DNA from: Kalmusia sp. IMI 367209
Taxonomy: Eukaryota; Ascomycota; Dothideomycetes; Pleosporales; Didymosphaeriaceae
DNA length: 64,000 nucleotides
Direction of reading: 5' to 3'
NCBI GenBank assembly: GCA_027946365.1
Contig: JAPEUQ010000006.1
Location: forward strand, 1,860,001 to 1,924,000
This document shows positions 1-13,489 of the stretch, in pieces. Numbering within the stretch: the stretch's first letter is position 1; each line of letters begins with the position of its first letter. The notes below the pieces were generated by a model. That model worked only from the letters and a program-made list of their open reading frames with translations. It had not been told where the DNA came from and ran no database searches. A program made the translations under genes and the position numbers.

Positions 1-355
1 AGCTCAAGTACTGTAAGATGCAAAAGGTATGATAGTAGTGAATGAATGTGTATTCAAATAAACACCTCCAAAGAAGTATATAGGATCCAAACCACCAATC
101 TGTATCCGTCCAGTCCGGGTATATATTGATCGAGCACCCTTGCAACCCTCTCCCCTCACCGCCCCAAAAAAAGGCACCACAGCTCAGCCAGCCAGCCGCA
201 AAAGAAAGCATGCGAGCTAACAAACTGAGCTGCGGCGAAGAAAAATTCTCTTAACATCGTAAATGAGAGAGCCCAGAAAACGCCTGTGGGGAGCAAATTG
301 CACACCCAAATGACAACCCATCCAAGGAACGCCGCATGATAATCAAAAATGTAAC
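1..355. other. left-edge non-coding stretch
   Basis: I see no supportable gene here. It lies beyond the 3' end of the minus-strand small gene that stops at 356 and probably contains that gene's 3' UTR and the spacer to a gene outside the window. Open frames in this stretch lack an ATG or any recognisable protein content. Confidence 0.5.
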
Positions 356-721
356 TCAGCATCGGCCTTCCAGTACCTCGAAGATGCCAACCTCGACCTT
401 GCCCTCCAGACTCGGCCTCGGCTCTAGGAGATCCAGCTCGTGGCTGAACAGGTGCTTCTCTTCCTCCATCTCGAGGTCTAGCACGCTAGGCTTGCGGCGC
501 AGCATGAGCAGGTTGCGGATGCTGTTGATGGAGCCCGAGCTGCGGTGGCTGTCCGGGCTCGAGGTGCGCGTCAACGGCGACGTGGTCCCCGTGGAAGACG
601 GCGAGATGCTGCGCGAGGAGCGGGTTGGCGAGAAGGCGGTGCGCAGGCGGCGGAGAGAGCCGCTGGTGGTGCGCATGGGGGTGCCTGGGAAGGCGAAGCG
701 GTTGGTGCGGGTGTTGGCCAT
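356..721 (-). CDS. small Ser/Thr/Arg-rich hypothetical protein
   Basis: An intronless 121-residue frame starting at an ATG at 721; the longer open frame upstream has no ATG. The first two thirds are basic and low in complexity (many Ser, Arg, Thr and Pro, with SPSS/SPDS-type dipeptides that resemble proline-directed phosphorylation sites). The last third is acidic and more ordered, with a leucine-containing segment around residues 70-105 that could form a helix. No signal peptide or membrane segment is visible and I do not recognise a family. Strong codon-level bias and a clean stop support a real gene, but the frame on the opposite strand is also open, so expression should be confirmed. No function is assigned. 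Confidence 0.5.
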   Translation of the reverse strand: MANTRTNRFAFPGTPMRTTSGSLRRLRTAFSPTRSSRSISPSSTGTTSPLTRTSSPDSHRSSGSINSIRNLLMLRRKPSVLDLEMEEEKHLFSHELDLLEPRPSLEGKVEVGIFEVLEGRC

Positions 722-2362
722 TTTGAGATTTCGGTAGGTGGTAGTTGAAGAAGGGTAGGTTGTATTATAGTGGCTTGATGAGAGCACTGGTCGATGTGAT
801 TTGACTGCGAGGGGACAATTGCTGTGCTACAAGCAATTGCGGTCTTGATAGAGGAACAGCGAATGTGAGTGTTCAACAGATCCAGCTGTCCAGTGTGTAG
901 AAAGAATGTCGAGCCGTGCTGTGACGACGAAAGAGGTCCTGAGGGGTAGAGGCGGCGGTGTAGCGTTACACAACTCGAGCTTCTCAGAATATATCTTGAT
1001 GGCAATGACCAGCTCTCAGTATATTTCAACCGAAAGGAATCCCCCGTCTTAAGTGCAGGCAAGCGTGCAAGGACAAGAAAAGAACAGAGGAGTAGAAACG
1101 AAAGTAACGGGTAGGCAAAGATTCAATCTCTCGGATGACACCTCAACCGCAGCGAAGCGGACGGACCTTTGTTTAAACCCTCAAACTCGCTCCCCTGCCA
1201 GCGAACGTCGAACTAGTGCTCCAGGGCTTGCATGCTCATCATACGCCGTTCGGGCCTCCTAGTCTACCACACAAGACGAACCACGAAGTCGAAACCAGCG
1301 AACCCCTGCTCGCCATTGACGAGCCTGCTTCCTTACCGCTCCCTGTTTGATCGACCGGAACCCTGCACATCCAAATCTGGCGACGGAATCACGTTCCTGC
1401 GTCCCCCTCCGTATGGAAGGCATAATTTCCGTTTCGTTATCCATCGCCCACGCTCCGGCTTACGCTGCGTAATCACGGTGGAGAGTGGACGTCATGCCAG
1501 TGTAGCCATCCTCATGCACTCTTCCGTCTTACATCCTTATTTCTAGCAAGACACGTCGAGCAGAGGACGTCGAAGTCTTCAGCTCCCAAACACCCCGCTA
1601 GCGCGACTACGAGGAGCCTGTAAGAAGCGCGTCAGCCGAGCACCTGAGTCGCTCCGTGTCTCCAATTTTTGACAGCCCATCCTCCCGTCTCAAGTCCGAT
1701 GCTCGCGTCCTGGGGCCCGCGTCAGCCAAGCTGTCTGAGAAGCCCCGCCATGCGCCAGCCGAGTTTCACCATTAGCTAACCGTACCTCGACCGCCGTAGA
1801 CGCGTGTGAACCATCGCCCACGCACACTGGAACAACACTTTTTGGCCCAGGAATCCGTGTGCTTTGAATGGATGTGTAGGTTTATGAACGTTTCGATGAT
1901 AAAAGCCACCCAGCGCCGTCGCTATGCTGCCGAACCCCAGACAAGAAAGATACAGGGTGTTCCTCCTCCCGCTAATTACCATGCCTCCCCCACATTACAT
2001 TTCCCAGAGTACTTCAAACCGTCTATCGATTGTGATTCCCATACCGTTGACACAAGTGTATGCGCTGAAAATACTGCACAAAGCAATTGAGAGGAAAACG
2101 TTCCCGATCAAACCCAAAATGGCCACTCTGGCGTTCCCCTTGCTGCGCCATTCCCAAACAGGCGCCCCAGACATCAATGCAACCGTATCTGTATGCGCAA
2201 CGGGCCCCTGTACAGGCACCTGCGACCTACTCTGAGGCCAGCCCTTTCGCGGCCCTGCACTATGCACTATTCTTCGTCATATCGTAGATCATCCGCAAAC
2301 GAGACACCGTACGGGCAGCATCACTAGCATCGCCCAATAATAAACGTGCGAAGCATGACGGC
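722..2362. other. intergenic region, upstream of small gene and downstream of CCH1
   Basis: About 1.6 kb between the start of the small minus-strand gene and the stop of the calcium channel. It should hold the promoter of the former and the 3' UTR of the latter. Several short frames are open but none has recognisable content, splice partners or a plausible start. No RNA gene was recognised. Confidence 0.5.
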
Positions 2363-5300
2363 TCATCGCCCGCCCGACCGTCGCTGTGTGAAACTCCTGC
2401 GGATGCTCTCACCCCAGGCTGAGTTGTCGAGTACCTCCAAAACGTCGGCTGCACTGACGGCACTGTTCTGCCTACTGCGGTTTCCTCCTGCATTCGGCTC
2501 CGCCTCAAGTGGACTCGGGGGTCGACTGAGTGCTGAAGCAAATTGCCACTCGCCATCGGGCGGTGGCGAGAAGGGCGACATTTGCGGCGATGCGCGTGTG
2601 GGCGACAGCGGAGAAGCTCTCGTCGGGGAGGTGAGCGGTGTTGTTTGTATCGAATTGGCTCGACTTCGTAACGTCATTTCAGCTGGTGGTGACGGCGCGC
2701 GTGCATCGCTGCCTGAGGCACGCCAACCTGCCATGTCAGAATGCGGGTGCACCGGCGACAACATCGGACTGCCAGTAGCAGACTGTTGTCCTCGTTGTGC
2801 ATTTGTTATATCTTCATCGTCGATGAAGATTTCAGGAACTGTGAACTGCGGTACGGCAGTCATACGGCCCGACTCCTTTTGGTCTTGTACACGCCGGAAT
2901 CTACGTGACCAGTAAAGCGTGTCAAAGAAGCCGATCACAACGTTCCGCCGAACTGCTTCTTCTACACGTTGTAGACGGGCCCGGCGCCGGAGGAATTCCT
3001 CTAATCTGCGTTCGCTCGTTAGCACTACATATGCACACAGACTTGTAAAGGCTTACCTTAGGCTCTTGTTATCATTAATAACCTTGTGATGCGCCAAGAT
3101 CATCAGAAGAGAGGTGAATTGGATACCACGATCAGGGTCACTAGATACGAGCACCTCTTCGTAGAAGGTATTCATACGCTGCCGCCTGCGCCGGATTTCT
3201 GTGATAGGAAGCTCAGCCAACCGCCGATTTAATTTATTGACATCGATTTCGACAGTCTCCTTTTGGCCCTGGATAGGTAGCCCCGAGATCCTCCTAGAGC
3301 TGGTACTGCATTCTTCAATTAGTCTACTGACTGTGAAGTCACCATCGTAGATCCTCATCTCGAAGATACCCGATAGTTCCTGTACCTTGTCAGTGACGCG
3401 TCGTGCAAATTCTGCATAGCACTTACCCCAAGCAATCGAGGAAAGGCGTCTCTCGAAATGAAACCTGTGCCGTTGGGGTCGAATTCAGCCCAAGCTTGCT
3501 TGAAACGACGAATCTCCTCCCGGCTGATGACTGAAAGTCCACTGCTGCGTTGATATACGTAACTGAAACTTTCGTAGATCAATGACACGAAGAGATTGAC
3601 GAAAATGTACATGCTCAAGATGTTCCACGTGACGAACAAAGCTCGAGCCCATTCCGGACTGCCGCAATCGCTCTCAAAGTATCTATCTCCTTCGGTGCAA
3701 TAAGGGTGGTCAATCGCTGCGAAATCTTCCATGAGCTCATTCCAACCCTCACCGGTGCTTGTCCGGAAGAGAAGGATCAGAGCTTTGGGTACGCTACGAA
3801 AGTTTATGTTGCCGGTTTCATTTTCACCAAAACGCGTGAGGCCGAAAGTCTGCGTAAGTGCAATAGCATACACTAAGAAGAGCACAAACCATGTAGCCAA
3901 CAGATTCATAATCGAGGCTAAACTCGCCGCAGCCGTTTTGAAGAGTTGATCGAGCTGATTGTTCCTGGGTATGAGAAGAAGAGCAATCGACACCAGACCC
4001 AGCTTATGGAGCTGCGTGAAGACTCTTTCGTTGTCGTTGGTCAATCGGAGAATCGAGGTGACGAAAGTACCAGACACCGCGAAGATCGAAAATATATCCC
4101 AGGAGCTTTTTCGAAACCTATGCCATGAAAGACCAATGATTCGAATGACAACGTTGGCGATGAATATGATCGTGAAGAGAAGGAATATATAGTCGCGTAT
4201 TCGCTCCCAAAGAGCGTACCCGGGGTACCACTCTAGGCATAAGAGGACGAGGTGGAGAAGTAATAGCGCTGTTATGAACCGTTGCCAGCCACCTGTCTTG
4301 CGGACAGCGCGCCGATAGCACCACTCTTCCCAAGTCTCTCTCTGCTTCGTTGAAGACGGCCGTTTTGAAGGGGAGACCTGACGGAGGAGTTTACGTAGTT
4401 CGAGCCAAGAACGTTGGTCTGTCGTGAGGAAAGCAACCCCAGTCTGTTCCGTATAGTTGCGCATAAAGACCGAAACAAAAAGAGTCAACACGAAGACGGC
4501 GCCGAGCAAGTTGAAGACAACAAAATAGGCCGCGTTTCCTTGAGAAGCGAATGGTTTCGGTTGAGTGAACACACCAGTGATCCTTTCCGATGCCCACATA
4601 ACGTCGATCCAACCTTCCTGGGACACAATTTGGAAAAGAATGAATAGCGAGTTGCCAAAATTGTCGAAATCGTAGTATGGATTCGCGGCCTGACGTGGGG
4701 CAAGAACTTCCCAATCGAAGGGTTGGCTAGTGTACTCATTCACACAATCGTTCAGATCGAAGATATTGGAGCCGTCATCATTGCACGACTGCATACGTCC
4801 CACGAAGAGATTCAATCCATAGATGGCGAAAGGAATAAGCAAGCTCAGAGAGACGAAAGCAGCCTATGCGGGTCAGTCTTGTCTTTAAAATGAATTAGGC
4901 ATTACCATACCGAGATGAGCTTCCACCACCCACGGACGATAAGGGAGTGAAAATGGTCCCGTGCACTGTCGCTAATATTGAGGAGCCTCAGGGCACGTAG
5001 GGCTTTGAAAGCACCTACCGTGCGAGTGATCTGGCCCTCGTTGAGCAACGACGTGATGACGTTGATCCAGAGTGTGATCAGCACCACACCGTCTATGAAA
5101 CCCCAAGAACCTCGGAAATATGCGTTGGGTGTGAAAAGAAAGCCGTCTGCGATGACTTTGATCAAAGCTTCGGCCGTGAATAATACGGCAAAGCCCATGT
5201 CCGTCCAAACGAACCAATTACGAACACTGAAATCATGGGTCATGAAGTATTCTCTCTGGTACAGTGGTGTCGTTACACAAGCCAGAAGGACCATTGCAAT

Positions 5301-8300
5301 AATTGCGGCATAGATGAAAGCCGAAAAAGTATACCAGATAGGCACCGACGGGGCAACACCTTCCATACGATCTTTGCCGCGACCTGGCCCAACAATCCTT
5401 TGGCAAAGTCTGCGAACAGGGTTGTACGGTTTGAAGATGAAGAGCGACACATTGTAGTTCGGATGCTTGCGGAGGTAGTCTCGTTGTGCCTTTTTCCTCT
5501 TTTCAGTCGCGTCAACCACCTCTTTAGCCATCCTTCGGGGGTCGAGGTCCTCATAGGCGCGTCCGAAATCAAGAGGAGCGTAAAATGGATTCGGCTCCCG
5601 ATTGCTAATACGCCGCAGCAGGCGCTGCCAGAAAGTGGAGAGTACCCCTGATCCCACAATGGTTGGCGCTGGTCGGATACCGGGCTGCGGCTCCTCTTCG
5701 TGCGGGGTTCCATCTTCGTCTGCTTCGTCAAGAAAGTCCCGGACTACAGCGTCTTTAAGCAGCATTTCGGTGGCAGCAGATCCATAGTCCAAGGGATCTT
5801 TTCGTGATCCTTGGCCTAATTTGAAAATAGAGGATAGAGATAGGTTTCTACAGAAGTCAGCTCGTGATTTTCTATATATGAGTCAGCTTACCCATCGGAG
5901 GAGTTGAACCCTTGCTCTTTCTTCTGAAGGAAGGCTTTGACTTGCTGAAGACGCTTTTCATCTTCTGAAACATCAAAATTCTCCTGGATGACAGCAATGA
6001 ACATATTCAGAACAATGACTATGCTTGTCAGTTAGGCCTTAAATTACTAAATAGCAACTTACAGTTTGCAAAGATGAACCAGAGGATACAGAACGATGCC
6101 CCAATCCAAGAAGTATGCCACTCTTGCGTGAAATTGGTGGCGCTGTACATGATCGTAGTCCAATTCTCACTGGAAAGTATTTGGTACATTCCGAGAAAGG
6201 AGTTATATATGGTGAAGAAGGATATCACAAGTGTTTCGCCATCTTGCTCAGCTTGGATTTCGCCTCGGAAAAGTTGAGCTGCAAATATAGAGGCAAGGAA
6301 CGTGAGCAAAAACACGAAAAGGATCAAATTGAGCAGACCACCAACATTTCCAAGCAAAATCATCTAACAAAGTCAGCAGATTCACATGCTTACGGATACT
6401 TCCAACCTACAATAAGCTCTCGCGTCATCGGAACCGCTAAGACGACTCGATAGATTCGAATGATCTGAAACACTGAAAGCCAGGCGTATGCCCGCCCGTC
6501 ATGAGAGTGCTTGATTGCTGGAATTTGGATTACCGTCGTGATGATGGCGATGATCAAATCGGTGATGTTCTGCTTGCTTCTGAAGAAATGTCTCCAATCG
6601 ATGATAAACCGAATTAGGATCTCGGCGAGTAACAAAAAGGTGACCCCGATTTCAGATACATCAATAAAATTTGCTCGTGACGGCGACATAGACGAGCTTC
6701 TCAGTGCTTGAACTATGAGACCATAGGAGATGATTATAACCCATACCCCAGAAGTCTTCTCATAGAGCCGTTTGAGGTTGCTCACACGTTGTTTAGGGAG
6801 ATTCTCGGACTCTTCCTCTTCGATTTGTTCGCCAGTGAAGGCACTTGTCTTACTTTCCTCACGGATGATTTGAAAAGACGATGTGATGACTGCAATGAGC
6901 AGAGATATAAGCCAAAGACTCAATATGAGGATTGCTCCGGCAAAGAATAATGCGCCTATAAGGTAGTCGCTGTCTGCAATGGTGTAAAGCAGGTCAGAGT
7001 AAGTGTTGGAGGACATGATGACAAAAACCAGCTGGAGCGATTGCAGGATGTTGTCAAAGCTTTGGGTGCCGTTGTAAGGATTGTCGAGCTCTTGGCACAC
7101 TGACCCTTTAGGGCACAAAAATCCCTTATCAGTCCCGGAGGGCATCCCAAGAGCGGGGATGTAAGGTTCAGGCACAACGCCGGGTCCATCTCTAAGATGA
7201 CCACCACAGAACTGTCCCGAGTTCGTAAAATTTTTCTGATTCTCGGGATCAATCCATACACAGTGTCTCCTAAAGCTCGATTTAAAGCTCTGTACGCCAA
7301 CGATAGCAAAGAGGAGCCAGAAAAAACTGATCAGGAAGGCCACATTTACCAACAAAGGGGCTGCTTTTTTCAAACTCCGCAGGATAACAGACGTGCCGCT
7401 GGTCAAGTTGAGAAGGCGGATGATACGCAAGCAACTCAGCATTTTGAAAATGTAGATATGCTTAGCATGTTCGACCCCAGCGATTCCCAAGACGAACGAG
7501 ATCCAGAACGAAATGACGGCGAGGAAATCAGTTCTGTTGAAAGAGTGGCGAAGGTAAGCACGATGCGCAAGCCGAGCCCGTTGCCGATCTCGCGAGTTGC
7601 CAGGGCCGATGGCTGGAGTAATCTGGGCAGTTGTGAAGGTTCGGAACACGGAGGGGATCTGTTGCTCAATGCTAGTGTCGGCGCGTCTGATAGACGCTTG
7701 TCGCTGAGGGCCGAAGAGCCTGTTGAAGTTGCCTATGACGGCTTGTTTGACACCGACCTGTCTGTTGATGGTACTGTACTCAGCAGCATTGATAATGAAT
7801 CCCGACACGATGATCCGAATGATAGTTTCAAAGGTATAAACGACAAACAGACCGAGTAGAGCATAGTCAATATTAGATCCCCATTCCTTCGATCTTTCGT
7901 GCTCGAAAACACTTTCGCTTGCATCCACGGCAAGGAGCACGGTTTGCACGATGATCAGGACGAGGAGCAACGGTTCAGTGACGGGGTGTACCAGGAGGTC
8001 GCTAAGCTTTAACCGCAGCTGGTTATCTGGTCCAAAAATGCCCAGCGACCTTCCACGAAATGGATTGGATGGATGCTGCCACTGCGCGCTAGGCTTTGCA
8101 GGCTCAACTGGTGAAGGCGGTTTCTCGACTGGAGACGCAAGCGGAGATGAAGGGCCATCATGGAGATATGTCGGCAACGCAGGAAACGAAGGCGGCTCGT
8201 GGAGGCGAGCCTGGCGCACCGAAGATTTCCTGCGCATAGTCCGCTCCGCAATTTCAGGTTCGTTGCTGATGTTGACGACACGCTGCGACATGTTCCGCAT

Positions 8301-9071
8301 CATAGTACCTGCACGATGCAACGGAGACTCGATGCCACCGGGAGAGAGAGATCGCTTCCTGCCCATTGACGTCCGGAGGCCGCCCGGCGCGTGCTCAAGC
8401 TGCCCAAGGTCATGTCCCAGCCCAGGTCCGCCGGAAGGTGCATCCGGTGTGAGGAAGCGCACGCTCTGAAAGCTAGAGCGATCTCGCGGCTGGTTTGGAA
8501 GCGACCCTGCGGCGCCGCTCATGGGTTGGAGGTTACGCAAGTCAGTCAAACGGGCCGTATCGGCATCGTCATATGTTGGCGTAGCAAAGAAGCCATGGTC
8601 CTCGGATGTACTCCTGTTAAAATAAGGATCGTTGGCGTGCTGATGGTAAGACCGCTCGGAAGACATGGGCGTAGGTAAAGGCGGCGAGGTCTCGCCCTGA
8701 AAACCCATTCCAGAGAAGCCAATCGCCGCCTGAAAGGCCCCGATGTCTACAGGCGAGTAGTCGCCATCTTCTTCCACTGCACCTGGCCGCTGGGATGCGC
8801 CGCCTGCGGTGTCGACGTGGGGACGGGATCGTGTGCGCGTAGGGCTTGGTGATGTTTCCGCGATGGGCGCATACTGTGAGCTCCAGGGCTGTCCCGAGGC
8901 GAGCGATCCAGAATGCCGCAACAGCTGTCGTCCCCGATCGCTCAACGTCCTGCGATGCTGCTGCGCCCCTTCCTGTGTGTCTCCATGGTGCTCGTCCGGC
9001 GGGCGATGGAGGTCTCGTAAGGGTATCGACTGATGCGTTTGGCTTCGGCGATGATTTTGATCGGAGGACAT
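2363..9071 (-). CDS. CCH1: Cch1-type voltage-gated calcium channel alpha-1 subunit
   Basis: Pore-forming subunit of the fungal high-affinity plasma-membrane Ca2+ influx system, which in yeast works with Mid1. Exons (minus): 9071-6411, 6363-6063, 6018-5892, 5847-4911, 4863-3427, 3379-3057, 3014-2363; introns are 42-47 bp and the model closes at 2145 residues, close to the length of yeast Cch1. The first ~340 residues are a disordered Ser/Pro-rich cytosolic tail. Four six-helix repeats follow, each with an S4-like arginine helix (for example the RIIRLLNL and ALRALRLLNI segments) and a pore loop. Pore-loop signatures are SSNTYSD (I), SSENWTT (II), SQEGWID (III) and TGEGWNE (IV). After repeat IV comes an EF-hand-like DPNGTGF loop and a basic, then Ser/Pro-rich C-terminus. 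It is transcribed divergently from the PHD gene starting at 10357. Family assignment is secure; exact intron borders at 3380 have one close alternative. Confidence 0.95.
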
Positions 9072-10356
9072 CGGAGCGTGTGGTGCTCAGGCGGGTGCGC
9101 AATCTACATCGAGTCGCGGTTCAGCTCATGCGGTGCGAGCATGTAACATTAAGGCCCAGGTTGCGGTAGGGGGAGAGTCGATACAACGGTATGAAAGTGA
9201 GCGAATAGCGGCGCTGTAGAGGCGACGTTTGAGGCGAGGGCTACAGTCGCGGCGAGGTTGTAGGAAAAGTTTAGGGCTGTCATATGCGGGCCCGTGGAGG
9301 TACAACTGGTGCCCTGAAGCGCGTCAGTTCAGCCACAGTTGCCAAGATGCGGGTCCAAGCCTCAAACCGTCCCCTCGGCGTTGGCGGGCGTATTTTTAGC
9401 TTCCGCAGTGCGACATGTGCCTGACCTGACGGTATCCAGCGCGGATAGATAATGACAAGCCGCCCACAAACGATTGTGTGTATGAATGCTAGATATCTTC
9501 TCTGCACAAAGCTGCGCAGCAAGTACGTGTCACCACAAGGAGGATGCTGTTTCCTCCAGCACCCATCGTGAAACGTAGAGCCGGATATGTCGGCGTCAAA
9601 GCGCAGGATGCGCATTCGATAGCTGGGGGGAAACGGGGACGCTGGATTCCAGTGTAGCACTTCTTTGTCCGCGTTGTATGATATGTCACCCTAAGGTAGA
9701 CCATATGGACACAGGTTCTGTTGAGCTAATGCGCTGACATGTGATCTTGATGTATCGTTGTTGCTGTGGTTAGATGGATCACAGAATGAATTCGACCTCT
9801 TTCACTTGCTAATTCATATAGTGTCTCTCGCAATAAAAGTATGGGGGAACCAGTGAGATGCTCGATCAACACCCAGCGTGTTACGATTGCTTCATTGCCT
9901 ACTATGGGTACGCTCTGCTTTCCAAGAAAAAGCAACCCTTGACCTGTTGCCATCACAGGATGGTCAATTATGGGGTGCGATAGTGATGTGGCGGACCAAC
10001 AACAACGGTGTTACAAGAGCAATATCTTCCTAGAAGAAGCGCATTGGCTCAGCCCAACCAGTCGCACAACGTTGCGGAGGTTCCGTCCCACGCCCGATGA
10101 TGCTTGATGATGCGGCTGCAATCCTAAGCTGTAAATAGACTAGCGCGATTGTCAATGATTTCCCGCGGCAACCTCTCCATCACGTCCCTGGTTACCTTCT
10201 CGAGCACGAACACGCCCGCCGACAACAACTGAGAGCGATATTTCTACTCTTCACGCGTCGCGCCGGTCCATCCGCATCTTCGCCACCTCTTCGCTTCGTT
10301 GTCGCCCAAATCACACGCCCGCAGATACGCGTCGCCGTCCGGCACGCATCGCCAGC
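9072..10356. promoter_or_regulatory. shared divergent intergenic region of CCH1 and the PHD-finger gene
   Basis: About 1.3 kb separating two divergently transcribed genes, so it must carry both promoters and 5' UTRs. I could not identify a convincing TATA element or a specific transcription-factor site. Open frames here do not resemble proteins. Confidence 0.5.
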
Positions 10357-13027
10357 ATGGTCGCAAGAAAGCGCGGTCGGGACGAAATGGAGGTGGAGGC
10401 CCCTGTTGAAGAGCCAACCATGTTGCAAAAGCTACGCAACATGTGGCAGTTTGCCAACTTGGCCCAATACATCTCCCTATTCAAAGGGGCCCTTAAGATT
10501 AACGAGGATTTCGGTATTGAGGTATGCGTTTGCGCCTAAAGCGCAAGCTACCCTCAGAACAAGTCTTCGGCGAAGCTTGTGCTAACAATTGCACAGGAAC
10601 TTGAGACAGAATGCCTCATGCCACAGCCCTCGGATATGCTGGCCGCAATTGGACTTGCGCTGCTCAAGCATGTTTCGTCACACAAAGGCCTGACGTATGT
10701 GCTCCATCTCGAGACCCTTTATATGGATACTGACGCATATGCAGACCCGACATATTCAGCGAATATGCGCGACGCCAGTTCGTGGCAAAAGCGCCCGACC
10801 GCAACCCGTTCGGCACCGACGAAACCCCAACCGATTTTAACGGCTTCGACGTCTTCACTAAAATTCGAGTGCTCCAGCAACTTTCTGTTTGGACTTTGAA
10901 CAACCCAAATACAATCAGAGAACGACTCAATCCCACTGAAGCGGAGCAACTGCTCTGGGTGAGTCAAGTCGTTCTTCCTTGTAGTGTGCTATGCTGACGG
11001 TTAACGCAAGCGCTTTGAGCCATTTGGATATGATTCAAAGGACCGCACGCTCTTCGTCTTCGATGACTTCCGCCTGTATCGCCGAACAGATCCACCCCCT
11101 CCCGCACCTCCCCCAAAAGCCAAATCGAAAGCTAAAGCACGCAAGTCGCGCTCATCACGGAGCTCAAAGCGAAGGAAGACGTCCACCCCAGAACCAGATG
11201 AACCTGAAGAAGATGGTGAGACAACTGAAATTCCGACTGGTGAAGATAGTGTCGACGACGGGTTGGGTGGAATGAAGTGGGAGTGCGTGTGTGTGACATA
11301 CGAGGATTATCAAGAGTACATGGACAGCATCCGCAAGAGCCGCAATCAGGATGAGAAGAACTTATACAAGGCTATAGAAGAAGATATCATCCCAGAGCTT
11401 GCCAAAGTAGCAGAAGCTCAGGCAAGAAAGGAAGCCCGTAAGATGAAGGAGCTTGAAACGCTTCAGAAGCTCGCTACCGCGAAACGGTCGTCAAGAATAT
11501 CGGCGAAGATGGAAAAACAAAAGGAGATCGAGCAGGTTGAAGAGGAAGCGCGTAGGAGGCAGGATGAGCTCGCTATGGCAAAGGCCGAGCAAGACAGGCA
11601 GCGCAAGATGGAAGAGGTGAGCATCAATGGCTAGAAACAAAAGTCCTCCACTAATACATGACAGGCACACGAGTCTCGTAGGCAGACCCGAGAGCAACGT
11701 ATCCGCGAGCGCGAGACCCAGAAGATTCTACAGGAAGAAAATCTCCGCAAACTACACGAAGACCAGGAGAAAGTAACATCCGAAGAGGCCAGACTGTCCG
11801 AACGTCACCTTGCAGCACAGATGAGGAAGGCTCGGAGAGATTTAGAGAAGCTCAAGGAGAAGGAGTACTGGCTTTTCGACTGTGAGAAGTGCGGACTAAA
11901 TGGAGAGTGCATCGTACGTACAGCGAAATCATAGTCTTCTGACTCTACTGACAGACCAGGATGACGGCAAACTCCAGATACAGTGCGACGAAAAGGATGG
12001 GTGCGGTGTGTGGCAACATGCAACCTGCCACCACATATCTGCAAAACGGGCAGAAGCGAACGATTTCAAGTTCCTGTGTGCTTCCTGTACACGCAAAGGG
12101 CAGGCCGCGAAAGAACCCAAGCTTGCTCTGAAACTCAGACTAACATCAGCCTCTCCTAGCTCGCACCACACATTGCAAATGAATGGTAGTGTTCCGGTGG
12201 AGCCAGTGCAGCAGTCAGCTCATGGATTCCCTCAATCTCCGCCACGACCAACCCAGCCGACCTTTTCGTTGATGAACGGTCCAAGTCTTTCGCCTCATGG
12301 ACAAGCTGTTGGTCCTCCCGGCATTCAGCGATCAGAGGCAGCATTTGGCTCGCCATCAGCACTCCCCGGTAGTAGTTCGCCGACTCGTCCTCATCACCAT
12401 AGTACATATGGTGCTCATGCGAGCAACGCGCTTCCAACATCGTCGCCGCCTCGATTTCAAAAGCATGCCATCAGCTCCTTCAATAACAACATGTCAAATC
12501 CTCGACAGAATGGAAGCCCGTTCAACAGTTCCAACCCTTTCCAATCTAATTTCAACCCTGCCCACGCCAATACTTTCAGTCGACCATCCTCTGCAGCCGG
12601 CCCTACTTCTTTCGGGTCCCCCATTAAGCATTCATCGCCTCGTCCTACGAACGGCGTTCCAAACGGGTACAACTTTACGAACAGCCCTCACTCGTCGTTT
12701 CCTCCAAGCAATTTTCAAGGATCAGCGGTATCGCCTACGAAGCACAGCTCTCCTCCACCACCTCTCCCTCAAATATCTTCACCAGCCACGTTTGCGCCCT
12801 CGCCAAGCCAAATGCCTGCACAGATCCTACCAGATCCCATTCCTGCGCCTTCGAAACATGACGGCGCACGACCGCCCTCCAGCCACGAAATGTCGGAGAA
12901 GCCCGTTTTCCCACCGGTCAAATCGTTATCACCCAGGGCCCCCCCTCAAAATCTGAGTCCGCCTATGAAGAAATCGTCGCCGGTACCAGAGCGTTTGAAC
13001 GGAAACTCTTTTGGAAGCTCTCAATAG
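10357..13027 (+). CDS. DDT/WHIM-like and PHD-finger chromatin protein
   Basis: Predicted nuclear chromatin-associated protein of 799 residues. Exons: 10357-10521, 10597-10694, 10745-10958, 11011-11616, 11665-11913, 11960-13027. Residues ~25-160 look like a DDT domain (an N-terminal all-helical block with a PDIFSEYARRQF segment), followed by a WHIM-like stretch, RFEPFGYDSKDRTLFVFD, that ends in RLYRR; such modules in ISWI-type remodeler partners contact the ATPase or linker DNA. A basic linker leads to a long Glu/Lys/Arg coiled coil (~250-430). A PHD-like zinc finger follows around 435-500, with CEKC, the CDEKDGCGVWQHATCHH segment and CASC supplying ligands. The C-terminal ~300 residues are Ser/Pro/Asn-rich and disordered. 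The PHD finger is built across the last intron, whose acceptor at 11959 was chosen because it restores the finger. Exact complex membership cannot be read from sequence. Confidence 0.85.
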
Positions 13028-13489
13028 GTGACAGAGAAGCTAGGAGATTGGGAAGGTGATTTCTTAACGACGAACGGCTTGGAGGCGTTATGTTGATTGA
13101 TCAAAGGGTTACATGTATATTATCACGAACGTAAGTTGGAGAGCACGATGTCTTTTGCATGTTTGGGTTGGTTTTCTTTGCCAGGGTACTGGGGGTTCGG
13201 CCCAATTGTTAACAGGAGGATGCTGTTACTGGATAAGGATATTCCTCGATTGATGTATTATTGCACTCTATGGAACGCGTCCTGTTACGCAGCCTCAAAT
13301 CAAATCTTCAAGAATTTGCAGGGCCCTTCTGAAGATTTTCGTGCAGTCTAAAAGCTTCAACGATGCGTCGTTCACAGCACTAGATCAGATCGTAGAGATG
13401 GATTGTGGGTTATTGAAGTGCACCACGGAAGTGATTTTTCCACACTTGGACCTTTCACTATTTGTTTCTTTCATACGATATGGCTACCA
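13028..13489. other. convergent 3' intergenic region
   Basis: The spacer between the stop of the PHD gene (plus) and the stop of the epoxide hydrolase (minus). It should hold both 3' UTRs and polyadenylation signals. No gene is supported. Confidence 0.5.

Noticed and set aside
336..737. Plus-strand open frame over the small gene at 356-721
   Set aside because: It is the antisense shadow of the minus-strand frame; its Arg/Leu-rich composition comes from complementing Ser/Arg codons.
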